From Dallia pectoralis (Eukaryota > Chordata > Actinopteri > Esociformes > Umbridae): a stretch of 64,000 nt of DNA. The stretch covers positions 2,308,643 to 2,372,642 of the forward strand of contig CM055753.1 of the NCBI GenBank assembly GCA_029465975.1, written 5' to 3'. The translations under genes were made by a program, and so were the position numbers. The notes under the pieces are model-generated. The model made no database searches. It saw only the letters and a program-made list of their open reading frames with translations, and was not told where the DNA came from. Below, piece after piece: positions 11,840 to 23,600 of this stretch. Position 1 is the stretch's first letter. Each line of letters opens with the position of its first letter.

Positions 11840-13320
11840 CCCTATGTGGTCTAAGTCACAGAGACAGTGTCACCTGCCCGTTAGATTGAGGGTGGTGGAC
11901 CCAGAGGCATATCATGACACCCCTCCATGTCATGTGCCACTCCTAGCCACCAATGCTTCTCAGCCAGGGTCGGCGTGGCCTCACTGCACCAAACGGCTCC
12001 TCAGCCTGTCTGGAACGCCTATGAAGACACGCATTTGGAAGCGGGGATCCGTTAGACGTGTGCGCTGTTTGTCAGGGTCGATGACCCACTGCACCGGTCC
12101 AATGACACGAGTCAGACAGATTACGGAGGTTGTACTTTGGTCATTCCTCTCCCGGTCGTCTATCTTTAATATGGGGTCCGTCTTGGTGTTCCTCTGCCAG
12201 ATCTTTTCATGGGGAAATGTGGGATTGGAGTGCTGAAATGACCCTCTGTTGTCGAGGTCCAACAGGTAATTGCTAAACAGTTCTTTCAACACCCAGGGGA
12301 GCACAGGCAGCAATCTCTTTCCTCGTCCAGGAGATGATAGGATCTTGAGCTTGTAACCATGGCAAGCCCAACACGATCCAGTGTAACAAGAAAAGTAATT
12401 ATCTCCTGGTTCCTGTCAGCAACTGTAACGCTGATGGAATCGGCGGTTTGAGTAATGGCGTCAGTGCCAATGGGCTGTGAATCCCGGGCTCTCAGAGGTA
12501 CGTAAGCGACAACGGCAGAGAGAGTGGTGTGTGGACGAGAGTCCAGAGCTGGGAGTCTATGAAGGTCCCTGCGAAGCAAGAGCTCCAGAGAAGCTGTGGA
12601 AACATGAGAAATGAAGCGACCGGTCATCTGGGATTACAAACGGAGGCACTATCTTAGGTGCATCCACTACGCCTAAACGAAAGGACGACGTGTGCCGTTC
12701 ACTAACCCATGCTATGGAACGCACAGATTTCATAGGTCAGCGGGTTGTGGTGCTGGTGACCTTCTAGAACAGGCACAAGCTGAGGCTGAGAAAAGATTCC
12801 CTCAAAGATCTCACTATAATCTGGATGCATTAGAGTGGGAACCACGCGTTTCTCCTCCACCAGCGAACCTAACTGCCGTAGTCCACTCTAATGCATCCAG
12901 ATTATAGTGAGATCAGTGTGGGAGTTTTTACTCACCTCTGACAGGTCGACGTCAGCAGGGTAGAGCCTGCCCTAATAAATGAATCCACAACAGCCAGCAG
13001 GAGTCCGGTTGTAGTGCGGTCGCGTTAATCTCGCCGCACTAGGTTGTGGGGGTATGCTGGACAGAACCGTCAGGCTGGGAGTGTGGTGGGTCACTGGTCC
13101 AAATGACACGGACAGAACCATGCTGCTTCTACACAGACAGACCCTCCAAGAGCAAGTCCACAGCACGACTGTGTAGCGCTTGTTCCACCTCGTTAGCCTG
13201 TGGTTCCAGGGCAATGATGAACGTGTGTCCTGTTATGCTGTGTCCATGTTTGGAGGAATCGCTCTATGATGTAGGCAGGAGGAATTCCCCCCACTATTTG
13301 AATAGTAGCTAGTATTATTG
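11840..13320 (-). pseudogene. unrecognised broken coding-like remnant
   Basis: Several - strand pieces read like ordinary protein rather than chance translation, but they lie in different frames and are separated by stops. They include a segment around 13230-13110 containing ITGHTFIIALEPQANEVEQA, a segment at 12286-12627 containing SAVVAYVPLRARDSQP and VADRNQEIITFLVTLDRVG, and a segment at 11981-12313 containing NPTFPHEKIWQRNTKTDPI and TRLTDPRFQMRVFIGVPDRL. I do not recognise the family. It may be a decayed mobile or viral-type element or a host pseudogene. A long perfect inverted repeat lies inside it. Evidence is sequence texture only. Confidence 0.25.
12807..12914. repeat. perfect 32-bp inverted repeat with 44-bp loop
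   Basis: Bases 12807-12838 are the exact reverse complement of 12883-12914, with a 44-bp unique centre. Each arm contains CACTATAATCTGGATGCATT or its complement. Absence of any mismatch in 32 bp suggests a recent origin in otherwise decayed surroundings. Confidence 0.95.
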
Positions 13321-16300
13321 AGGTATGATTGCCTGTTCTGAGATTGTCGAGCACTCAAATTGATTGAAAGTCATGTGCAACTAGACCCCAGTCAAAACCT
13401 TCGAGAACTAATTAGGCCTGGGCCGCATCGTGTTATGCTGAATAATTGATCAGTAGAAAATATCATCCATCGTGTAAGATCAGTAAGGCAGCATTGTACA
13501 ATGTATGACGCAAACCAATCCATAATGATTTGCAAGGTATATTGGTTTTTTAAGTCAACCACATGAAATGGAACCATGCAGGGGACTACTGTTAATCATA
13601 TGTATTTATTAGGCTACTGTTAAAATGTGGGTAGAAAAGTTATTCACAAAAAATAAATGGCCATTTGTTAATTCAGATCGAAATCCGTCTGAAATATGGG
13701 TCTGGACAGTAACATCAGCATGGGAAAATGAGAGATTATTTTCTGAAAAAGGCTATATCTAATTTCTTTAAAGTACTGATTTTCTCTATTTATTTCCTTG
13801 TGCCTGTCCATATCGGCTTTTGAATTCATGCTGTCAATTTCACGTGTCTATTCAAGCATAACATTGTATTCATTTATCGCCCAACCCGCGGCCCTTGGAG
13901 ACTTTGCCAATGAGCTTGACACATTAATACCTTCCATTACTGGTGATAGAACAGCTCTTAACAACTTCCACCTCCCAACGTTTGTTTGATAATTTCTTTC
14001 TACTTCTTTCGTTCTTCCTCCCTTGTTAGATAATACTTTTTGTCTTCTGTGTATGGACGTCTCACCTCACTATATTTCAGATGAATGCACCTTAGATGGA
14101 CTGTTGCCTAGTATAAAAGTGTCTGCTCACCAAAATGTAATATAGATGACTCAAATATGCTGTTACTATAGTGACATTGTCACTATACATACATGCTCAA
14201 TGGAGTGCGATTTAATCTGACAAACAAATACTATTAGAAGAATAAAAAACTATTCTAGGTGCTTCTGGAGACGTGTAATGACCAAGTGTAATTAATGTGA
14301 GATAAGAAGTAGTGAAATACTGAACTGTCAAGAAATGCACCAGAATTTTGTTTTGTCTTCAGACTTATCGAAAAGGTGGAAAAAATATAAAGTAAGTGTA
14401 AATATTTAATGGTTGTTGGGATTTTCTGATTACGTTTCTGTTGTTGTCACGGCAACCAAGAACCCCACGGAGGCTGAGTGTAACACTTCATTTTTATCAG
14501 CGACCACTCCACTGCTTGACAGTGCCACTCTCCAAAGCAAAATGTGTTCTGTGATCCAGGGCGAAATGATAACACGTCATTTTACTATTATTTTTCTACG
14601 CTGACGGCTTTCATTTACAGTTGATTCACTATGAGGTAATAATTATTTCAATGTATTTCCATGATAGTGTTTTTGTCATCTACATGTTCAGAACTAGGCA
14701 AAGATGTAGCCATCCCTGAGTCATTGGAGTCGACAAGATTGGATAGGTATCAGGGAGCAATGCGGTGGAGAGCCTGAGCTAATAAGTTCAACAATGTGCA
14801 CTTTATGACAGTCAACGACTTTCTGTAAAGGATTTTAAATTCTATTTAAAAAATGTCATACAGTTGTCGACATTGTTCAGAGTAGTTTAATTGGATTTCA
14901 GACAAGTATACTTTCTCTTAATGTTCTCCGAGTCAGAATCAGAAGTCGGTTGCCTGCTTTAATGTTGTTTGGTTAATACCTGGACCAGATAATACCATGG
15001 TATTTATTCCTGTGTCATGGTATTGACCAGAACATCTATTTCTTGTCAAAACAACAGAATACCACATCCACACCTCGCTGTAGCCAGCCATTGTTCAATG
15101 CAATGCAATAAAGCAAACAAATCCAATCATAACTTAAACACTCCAAAGTCCACAAATCATCCCATTTTTCTCAGTATTTTATTATTATCACATGGAATAT
15201 ATCCCCCCTACCCTGGTATCTCTCAATGGGCATGAACCTCTCACGTTAGGGTTAACCCTATAACCCCCTCACTGTGTTTAGATGAATATCAATATATATC
15301 TGTAAAGTAGGTATGGGATGGCAGACACGCAGAGACAAGGGAAGATTGGAGATGTTATTTTCACCGGGCTTCATGGACGTGAAGCTCTACAATATAAACG
15401 TCTCTCTGTCCCATTAATGAATTTGGATGAGACACGAGTTGATAAAAGGCATAAACAAACCCACAATGCAGTGCTCTTCCACTGTGGCGGTGTCCTATCA
15501 CTTTAATTGCCACGTAGTGCACTACTTTATTCCACTGCACAAATGCTCTTGTCAAAGGTAGGGTCCCTTTATAGAGAACCTGGTGTCGTTTGGGAGGCAG
15601 CCTGTGTTAATTCCAGAGTCTAATGACAAGCCATACCAATAATGAGTACAGGCCCTGTGGGTGGAAAAGTGTTGAGTACTTCTTGAGGGGTTCGGGAACA
15701 TGTGAACAAGAGCTAGTGCGGGCCACTTTACATCGCAGGAATTCAAGGGCCATCATTGTAAAGTGGAGAGTAATGAGGAGTGGGACTCAGAGAACAGTCG
15801 TCAGAGGAGGGAAATCAATGTAATGATGAAATGACGAGAGGGAGAATGGGAGAACGGGAGAACGGGTGTAAAAAGGAAGAAATATGGGAGGAAAGAGGAG
15901 GCAGGTGGATGTAACGAAATAAAGGAAACACAAAGGGATTACACACGGACAGACAATACTGTTTATATCTGTTTCGGACTTAAAGCACTTTCGGTAGGAC
16001 TTCTTCTAATAAAACTAAATGTATTTGTCCCTACAAACATTTAGCGTAACAGGGGCTCCTGTGAGAGAGAGGATCGGCACCTCCGGCCGCCCCGCCTCAG
16101 GAATCCAGCTTTGAAAATTTGCTTTGGGCCAAAGGGAGTCAGCCAATCATCTTTGAGTAGGTGTGCGTTCCCCTTTACTCGTTTGGTGCCTTGCACATCT
16201 AGACTCGCAGGGAAGACACTTTAATACAGTAGCTCTAATAGCAGCCAAAGACCAGGGGAACACAACACTAATTTCTCCCATAATACAGCCGAAAAACGAA

Positions 16301-17292
16301 AAATGAACTGAGTATGTGAAGATATAGGCTCACAATTAAAAGGGCTTATTAGATCAAGCACAATGTCTAATATTATTCAGCATTGGCACTCCCACTAATC
16401 AACTAGAGTGAACTAGACTAATCGAAAGGCTCATTGGTGTCATTGGTATCATGTAGGAAAACAATTTGGCCTGATGCTTTTAATGGCTTGTATAGACTAT
16501 GTGAACCGAGCATTAGCACATTAAGCTATAATTTATTATTCTATGTCATGCATACTTGTTTTTTGGTTTCTATTCTCGTCCTAATGTGCGTTGATGTATC
16601 TCATAGTCACTCATAAAACATGCATAGGATGGGGCATGGCGTTTAAAAGAGCAAGGTTTTCTACACATAACATATGACATTAACATTTGTTTGCCTCAAG
16701 CCAGCTTAGGATAGGTTATTATTGCTTGCTAAACAGCACAGACACATCTAGGAATTATTTAATTTCTTATATTTTACTCATTTGTGATTTTATGAAAATA
16801 AATAGTCGTTGTGTGTCAAAATTCTATGTCAACAACAATAAGTTATATCATCGTGTTCTTGACATAAATTGGTTCCTATATACACTCTAAAGGCAATAGA
16901 CCACAGTGTTTTTTCTCATCCAACCACGTTGCCCACCGCTTTGACGTTTTCACGTCGATATATGGCAGCCTTATGTGCGTATGGGTTCTATTAGGAACCA
17001 CTTGCAGAACCTAATCTGTTCACACGACGAGCGCCTGAACTCTACACTGCCACAGACCTATACTCTTGTGGATTATTTTTTATCACCTTCGCCTACTTTT
17101 ATCTATTTATTCCTACTTTTATGTTGATTTAAAATAACAGCCTTCTTCCCGATCATGTTTCCATATGTTTCTTATATGGATCATCTATCCTTGGTATCCA
17201 CTGTTCTCATCCTTTAACACGTCAGGATCATTAGTACCACACACAGTGACCAATAAAACCCCGAGTAGCGGACACAAAAGCGCACGTCTTGC
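13321..17292. other. 5' flank of oprd1, gene-free
   Basis: No exon or named repeat recognised. Two patches look less random: a purine-rich run at about 15830-15915 (GGGAGAACGGGAG motifs) and a GC-rich patch at about 16050-16190 with CCTCCGGCCGCCCCGCCTC and GGGCCAAAGGG about 1.2 kb before the start codon. The latter could be regulatory or part of a 5' untranslated exon. No TATA box or transcription start can be fixed by eye. Confidence 0.4.
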
Positions 17293-17373
17293 TTGTGGAA
17301 CCCAACAGTGGCGCTTGGAGACGTTTTGGGAACCACGTTCGTTCCACGGACACGGACGCAGTCCTTTAGAGCC

Positions 17374-17618
17374 ATGGAGCTGTCCACTACCCCCGGTGCT
17401 GAACCGGCAGACTTCGTGGACCTGTACCCGGTGATGTTGAATGTCAGCTACCCGGACGACGAGATGGGTTTCGTGCCCACCGGGGGGAACTACACGGACC
17501 GGCACCGGGCTCAGAGCGCAACCGATATCGCAGTTGCCATCTGCATCACCGCGCTTTACTCAATGATCTGCGTGGTGGGACTGCTGGGTAATGTCCTGGT
17601 GATGTACGGGGTGGTGAG
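17374..17618 (+). CDS. oprd1: oprd1 coding exon 1 (N-terminus and TM1)
   Basis: Encodes residues 1-81 and two bases of Arg82. I chose the ATG at 17374 because its context (GAGCCATGGAG) is near ideal and the resulting N-terminus is close in length to that of other delta receptors. An in-frame ATG at 17293 would add 27 residues unlike any opioid receptor I know. The extracellular part is acidic with N-glycosylation motifs NVS and NYT; TM1 reads AICITALYSMICVVGLLGNV. The exon ends GTGGTGAG followed by donor GTAAGG. The next codon in the unspliced frame is TAA (17620-17622), so this donor must be used. The boundary has been tandemly copied into intron 1. Confidence 0.93.
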
Positions 17619-20600
17619 GTAAGGCATTATACTGGTGAGGTAAGGCATTATACTGGTGATGTGTGGGGTGGTGAGGTAAGGCATTATACTGGTGATGTGT
17701 GGGGTGGTGAGGTAAGGCATTATACTGGTGAGGTATGGGGTGGTGAGGTAAGGCATTATACTGGTGAGGTAAGGCATTATACTGGTGATGTGCGGGGTGG
17801 TGAGGTAAGGCATTATATTGGTGATGTGTGGGGTGGTGAGGTAAGGCATTATACTGGTGATGTGTGGGGTGGTGAGGTAATGCATTATACTGGTGATATA
17901 CGGGTGGTGAGGTAAGGCATTATACTGGTGATGTGTGGGGTGGTGAGGTAAGGCATTATACTGGTGATGTGTGGGGTGGTGAGGTAAGGCATTATACTGG
18001 TGATGTGTAGGGTGGTGAGGTAAGGCATTATACTGGTGAGGTAAGGGGTGGTGAGGTAAGGCATTATACTGGTGAGGTATGGGGTGGTGAGGTAAGGCAT
18101 TATACTGGTGATGTGTGGGGTGGTGAGGTAAGGCATTATACTGGTGAGGTATGGGGTGGTGAGGTAAGGCATTATACTGGTGATGTGTGGGGTGGTGAGG
18201 TATACTATATGGCATGATTTTCTGATTCTCCCAGTAAAATAGCCTACTTTAGGTTCAGTGTCTAACATTTTTGCTGATGAAACACTGACTCTGTGTTTGT
18301 AACATACAAATAAAAGTTATATCTCAATATATGTTTAAGACGTGAGATATGATTAATTTAGCCATGCCAAATATGTTGAGGTTATCTGTTACGTGTGTGT
18401 GTGTGTGTCTGTGTCTGTGTCTGTGTGTGTGTGTGCGTATGATGACGTAACGATCACTTTTGTAAGATGAAGAATTAGGCCCAAAAAAGTGTTCACTCAC
18501 ATGCATCAAGTAAAAGTAAAATCAAATCACTTAAACCCTATCTTGCAGTTTTTACTAAACCTAAAACCATGTATTATGAGTTTGGCCAGATTTTGCAGTG
18601 GCAGCCGATTTAGAGCCTTTGGTCTCGATGTGGATCCAAAGCCAGCAGCAAAAAAGTTCCAGCAAGACTTCCAGAAGAAGCAGGTTGGACTAATTGATGA
18701 GTGCATGACAAACAAAATTTAAAAGCAACAAATTTTGTCTGATGTAGAATAAAAAAATTGTACATGAATAAATGGTTTTGAAAACTCTCTGAAATGCATG
18801 ATCCAGATGCATCAATGATTACTTAGCTATGGACAAGAACATATCATTATGTGAAAGTGTTAAACACCTGTTGTAAATGTCAATGTTATTACATCTGCCC
18901 TTACTCCAATAACTTGAAGAATAACAAGATCTTTTGTTGTGTACTAACATGAATCATTGCAGAGGGTACTGAAGTGCGAAGTTTGCAGTGTCATACTAAA
19001 CCCTTGCTAAACCCTTGCAGTGAGTAATCAATGTCCACTTTGCAGTGTGTACTGTTAATCCCGTACATTGTACATGTTTTGTTATCAACCATAAACATTT
19101 TATTGGGTTGAGGTATGGTGATTCAGACGGCCATGGCAATGAAATATATGTCAGTTAGTCATGCACCTTCACTGATTTAATTGATATTAAAATACTGCAG
19201 TAACTTATACATAAGACCCTTTTTCAGTACTTTGTAGAAGCGCCTTTGATAGAGATCAGAACTTCTATTATTTTTGTTATGTCTCTGTCAGCTTTGCACA
19301 CCTAGAGTTTCTCCCATTCCTCCTTGTAGATAATATCAAGCTTTGTCAGTGAACTGCGATCTTCCCGTATTCCCACATATGTACAAATTGGTTTACAGTT
19401 CTAAAGCAACTCTAGGTTTGTCTTGCCTGTGTGCTTAGTGTCGCTTGTAGTCATGTGCCCATTCACTACAATCCTGCCTGTTAAGCGAGGTCGAAGTTTA
19501 CAGCTTCAGCGCCCCTGCTGGTCACAATGTGTATTGCAGTTTGTTTAACGTCACCGACTTGAATCATGACAAGTTGTCATCGATTTTCAACTTTAATGGT
19601 GTGCATTGTTACATACATCCATAGTCACTGTTGTTCTGAAAGCTGAATCTTGGCCAAAGTTTCAGGTCTTGTTCACTCTGGATCAGGTTTTGTTCAAGTT
19701 AACAGTTTTCTCATCAAACCAGATCTCACAAAGAAAGCACAACAAAGGCGGTAGTTACTGTGGATGCTTATTAAAAGTACAAGAGGCCAAAGACCAATAA
19801 TGGTGAGCTTTTACATCACCGTCAGGTACACTGCAGCCACAAACTGACCGTAAACTGCACATTCACATTCACTCAGAACTCTCACTGGTCATTTGCACCA
19901 TACATATTTACATATTTTAGTGTTTTCTTGTAGTCTATTGTTCGTATTTGTTCATTAGGTGTAACTATTCCTTGTTTGTTGTAATCTTACTATAAATCTC
20001 TTTCTGGTTCTGATCTTTTTTCTCTGCAGAGATACTCTGTTAGCAGACCTGTTCACAGAACATAGCTAATCAGAGTTACAGGGCCATATGCAAACATGCC
20101 AGATGGGCCATCTCAGCTAACTGTGCGTTATCTACCGGCAGTAGCAGAAGTGCTAAACAGTGTTTGTTAAAGCTTCAAATTCCTATAGCTTCAACCAGTC
20201 AACCGGTCAACTGGAGAAACAAATGCTCCATCCACATTCGGGATTTGCAAATGTACTGCGACCAGTGTGAAATGGCAAGCCAGTTAGTTTCCGTAAGTCC
20301 TGTAAGTAGTTGTTTAACTTGGTATGAAAGGGCCAAGGCTTTAATGCAACTCTGTATGAGTGACTGTTTTTTCAATGTTTCGAAAGGACTGCCGGTTTGT
20401 GCCCCGAAGACGACCGTCAGACCGTGAAAAGGCAAAGCTGTTACAACAATGCTGTTAGTCTGAATCGATTTAATGGGCCGTGCCCAACCACTGCTTCCAT
20501 AAGAAACTGAGTGAGCCGATGTGAAATTTTATCACTCAATCAACATTTTGGTATTTTATATGAATTCCTTTGAGACGTAGTTCATTTCCTAACTTTAGAA

Positions 20601-23600
20601 GGGATTTAGCTGTTGTGTACCAGCAATGGAAATACTGCTTTGCGTCTGACTGTTGACAGATTTTTCACACAGTTGATATTGCAATAAACAATATGGCGAA
20701 ATCCATCGTAAAGTAATCAAAATTAAAATTATGTTTAAGAATTATTATGATGTCCTCAACGTACTGCTAATCTAATAATACATACTGAAAAGCTGAGTGT
20801 CAATTTTTTGTGTTGCCACCATTATTTTCCAGCGCTGCCTAAACCTTGTTGGGCATGGAGTTCACCAGAGCTTCACATGTTGCCACTGGAGTATTCTTCC
20901 ACTCCTCCATGACGACATCACATAGCTGGTGGATGGTAGAGACTTTGCCTCCACCATCCATTTGAGAATGTCCTACAGATGCTCAATAGGGATTAGGTCT
21001 GTGTCCATCAATCCATCACCTTTTCCCTCAGCGTCTTTGGCACGGCAGTGGTCGTCTTGGAGGTGTGTTTGGGGTTGTTATCATGTTGGAATACTGCCCT
21101 GTGGCCCAGTCTCTCTATAGGGAGGGGATCACGCTCTGCTTCAGTATGTCACAGTACATGTTGGCATTCATGGTTCCCTCAATGAACTGTAGCTCCCCAG
21201 TGCCAGCAGCACTCATGCAGCCCCAGACCATGACACTCCCACCACCATGATTGACTGCAGGCAAGACACATTTGTCTTTGTACTTCTTCCCGGGTTGCCG
21301 CCACACACACTTGACACCATATGAACAAAATACGTTTATCTTGGTCTCAGCAGACCACAGGAAATGGTTTCTGGACAGTCTTCAGCAAACTGTTTGCCGG
21401 CATTCATGTGCCTCATCTTTGGAAGAGGCCTCCTTCTGGGACGACAGTTATGCAGACCAATTTGATGCAGTGTGCGGCGTATGGTCTGAGTACTGACAGG
21501 GTGACCCCCCACCCCTTCAACATCTGCAGCAATGATGGCAGCACTCATACATCTATTTCCCAAAGACAACCTCTGGATATGACGCTGAGCACGTGCACTT
21601 AACTTCTTTGGTCGACCTGGTGAGGCCTGTTCAGAGTGGAACCGGTCCTGTTAAACCGCTGTATGGTCTTGGTCACCAACGGCAGCTCAGTTTCAGGGTC
21701 TTATCAATCTTTTTATTGTCTAATTGGGCCCAATCACTTTTGTTGCCAGCGGTTTAGACATTAATGTCTGTGTGTTGAGTTATTTTGAGGGGACAGCAGA
21801 TATACACTGTTATACAAGCCGTACACTCAATACTTTACATTGTAGCTAAGTGCCATTTCTTCAGTGTTGTCACATGAAAATATATAATCAAATATTTACA
21901 AAAATGTGAGGCATGTACTGCCAAAGTTCTGATGTTAGTCCTGCCAAAGATCTGCTCAATAATTATCACATTCAAACACAGCTATGATCTCTATTGGTCC
22001 ACATCAACCTTTTGCACTAGTGTGTCCAGTATGCATTGGGCAAATAAAATAAGCAAGGTAGCAGTGTGTACGGCAAGAGGTAGCAATGGGGAGTACAGAC
22101 AGTATGCAATGTGCAAATGGCAGATTTAATAAATAAGAAAGCACTGTGCAGGGCAAGGTTAGCGTTGGGTTTTAGTGTTCAGTAGGGTAACAGCAGCTGG
22201 ACAAAAACGGTTCCTCAGCCTGTTGGTGCGGGAATTAAAGACCTCTACCGCTTGACTGAGGGCAGGGGGCAGCCTGTTGGTGCGGGAATTAAAGACCAAC
22301 CCAACCAGTATGATATAAATACTGTAGTAGACCTTGTATAACCGCTTGACTTCCTCTCTGGTTGTCAGGGAAACAACACATCTGAGGGCTGTTTCTGCTT
22401 GTAATCAATGGGGAGGGTCAAATTGTTCTATGTCACATTGTTTGTAGAGGTGAGTGTTTTTGTAACACGTTAGCTTGTTTTAAGTCGCTATGGCCTGGGC
22501 TTCATCCACACTACACCCGTGAGGGGTCCCTGGGACTAATTGGCTACCGTCGTCCCGCCAGCGCTCAAGATGGCTGTTGCCGTCCCGCCAGCGCCCAAGA
22601 TGGCTGCTGCCGTCACGCCAGCGCTCAAGATGGCTGCCGTTGTCCCGCCGGCGCTCAAGATGGCTGTTGCCGTCACGCCAGCGCCCACGATGGCTCCCAG
22701 TACTGTCTGTTGATGTGAGTTATCATGCTTTGATACTACGTGGCTGTTGCAGGTGCGCTGTGGCTCCCGCCGTCGATGGCTACCGTCGTCCCGCCAGCGC
22801 CCAAGATGGCTTGATTAGCTGAAGACTAATTCAATCACATTTTTTATAACTTTTCTCAACAGCCATTGGAAACTCCACATGTTTAAATGGTTTTAATCAC
22901 AACCCAACCAGTATGATATAAATACAGGTGTAGTAGACCTTGTATAACACATTTATATTATTGATACTTGGACCTTAAGATCTGTTAAGAACACTTTTGG
23001 CTTCCAACAGCACAAACATTCCTCTCTGGTTGTCAGGGAAACAACACATCTAGTCTAGTGGACTTTACTGCTACCTTTTAACAGATCACATAAGGGCTTT
23101 TAATAAAAACAGACAATCGTTGTTCGTTCGTTGGTGTTTTAAGCACCCAACAAAGTCTTTAAGGCAGCGCTGAAACACTTCGTTGGGGGCTTAAAACACC
23201 AACGAGCTAGTTGTTCGCTGTATTGACAAGATGGTATGGTTCCTCTAAAAAGTGTTTTCCCCACGCCCACTTTAAAAACCTCTTCTGATATTGATGGTAG
23301 TTGTTTTCCTTTTGTCAATCTCCCGATAGAGGAGGCTGTTGTGAAGCACCTGTGGTATTGTTGTGGTATATACAGTCTCTCAGCCCTGGAATTGCACTTG
23401 TCACAGGCCTTTTGATGTTCTCACTAGCTGCCCTTTTCACCCGGATACTCAGTTTTTTGAGTTCCAGACAGATTCACAGTTGTTCAATCTTCCTTTCATT
23501 TCTTAATAAATACATTTCTTAACGTGCTCCCTAGAGATATTCAATGCATTGGAACTGTTTTCTCATGTCCTCATCCTGATAGACGCCTTTGAAGAACCTC

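Noticed and set aside
17293..17373. Upstream in-frame ATG extending the receptor by 27 residues
   Set aside because: The ATG at 17374 has a much better initiation context and gives a normal N-terminus; the extension has no receptor-like features.
17556..18215. 219-codon - strand frame (ALPHHPTHHQYN repeats)
   Set aside because: Antisense reading of the splice-donor minisatellite.
18489..18722. 77-codon + strand frame in oprd1 intron 1
   Set aside because: Nothing recognisable, and no second exon or splice signal that would include it.
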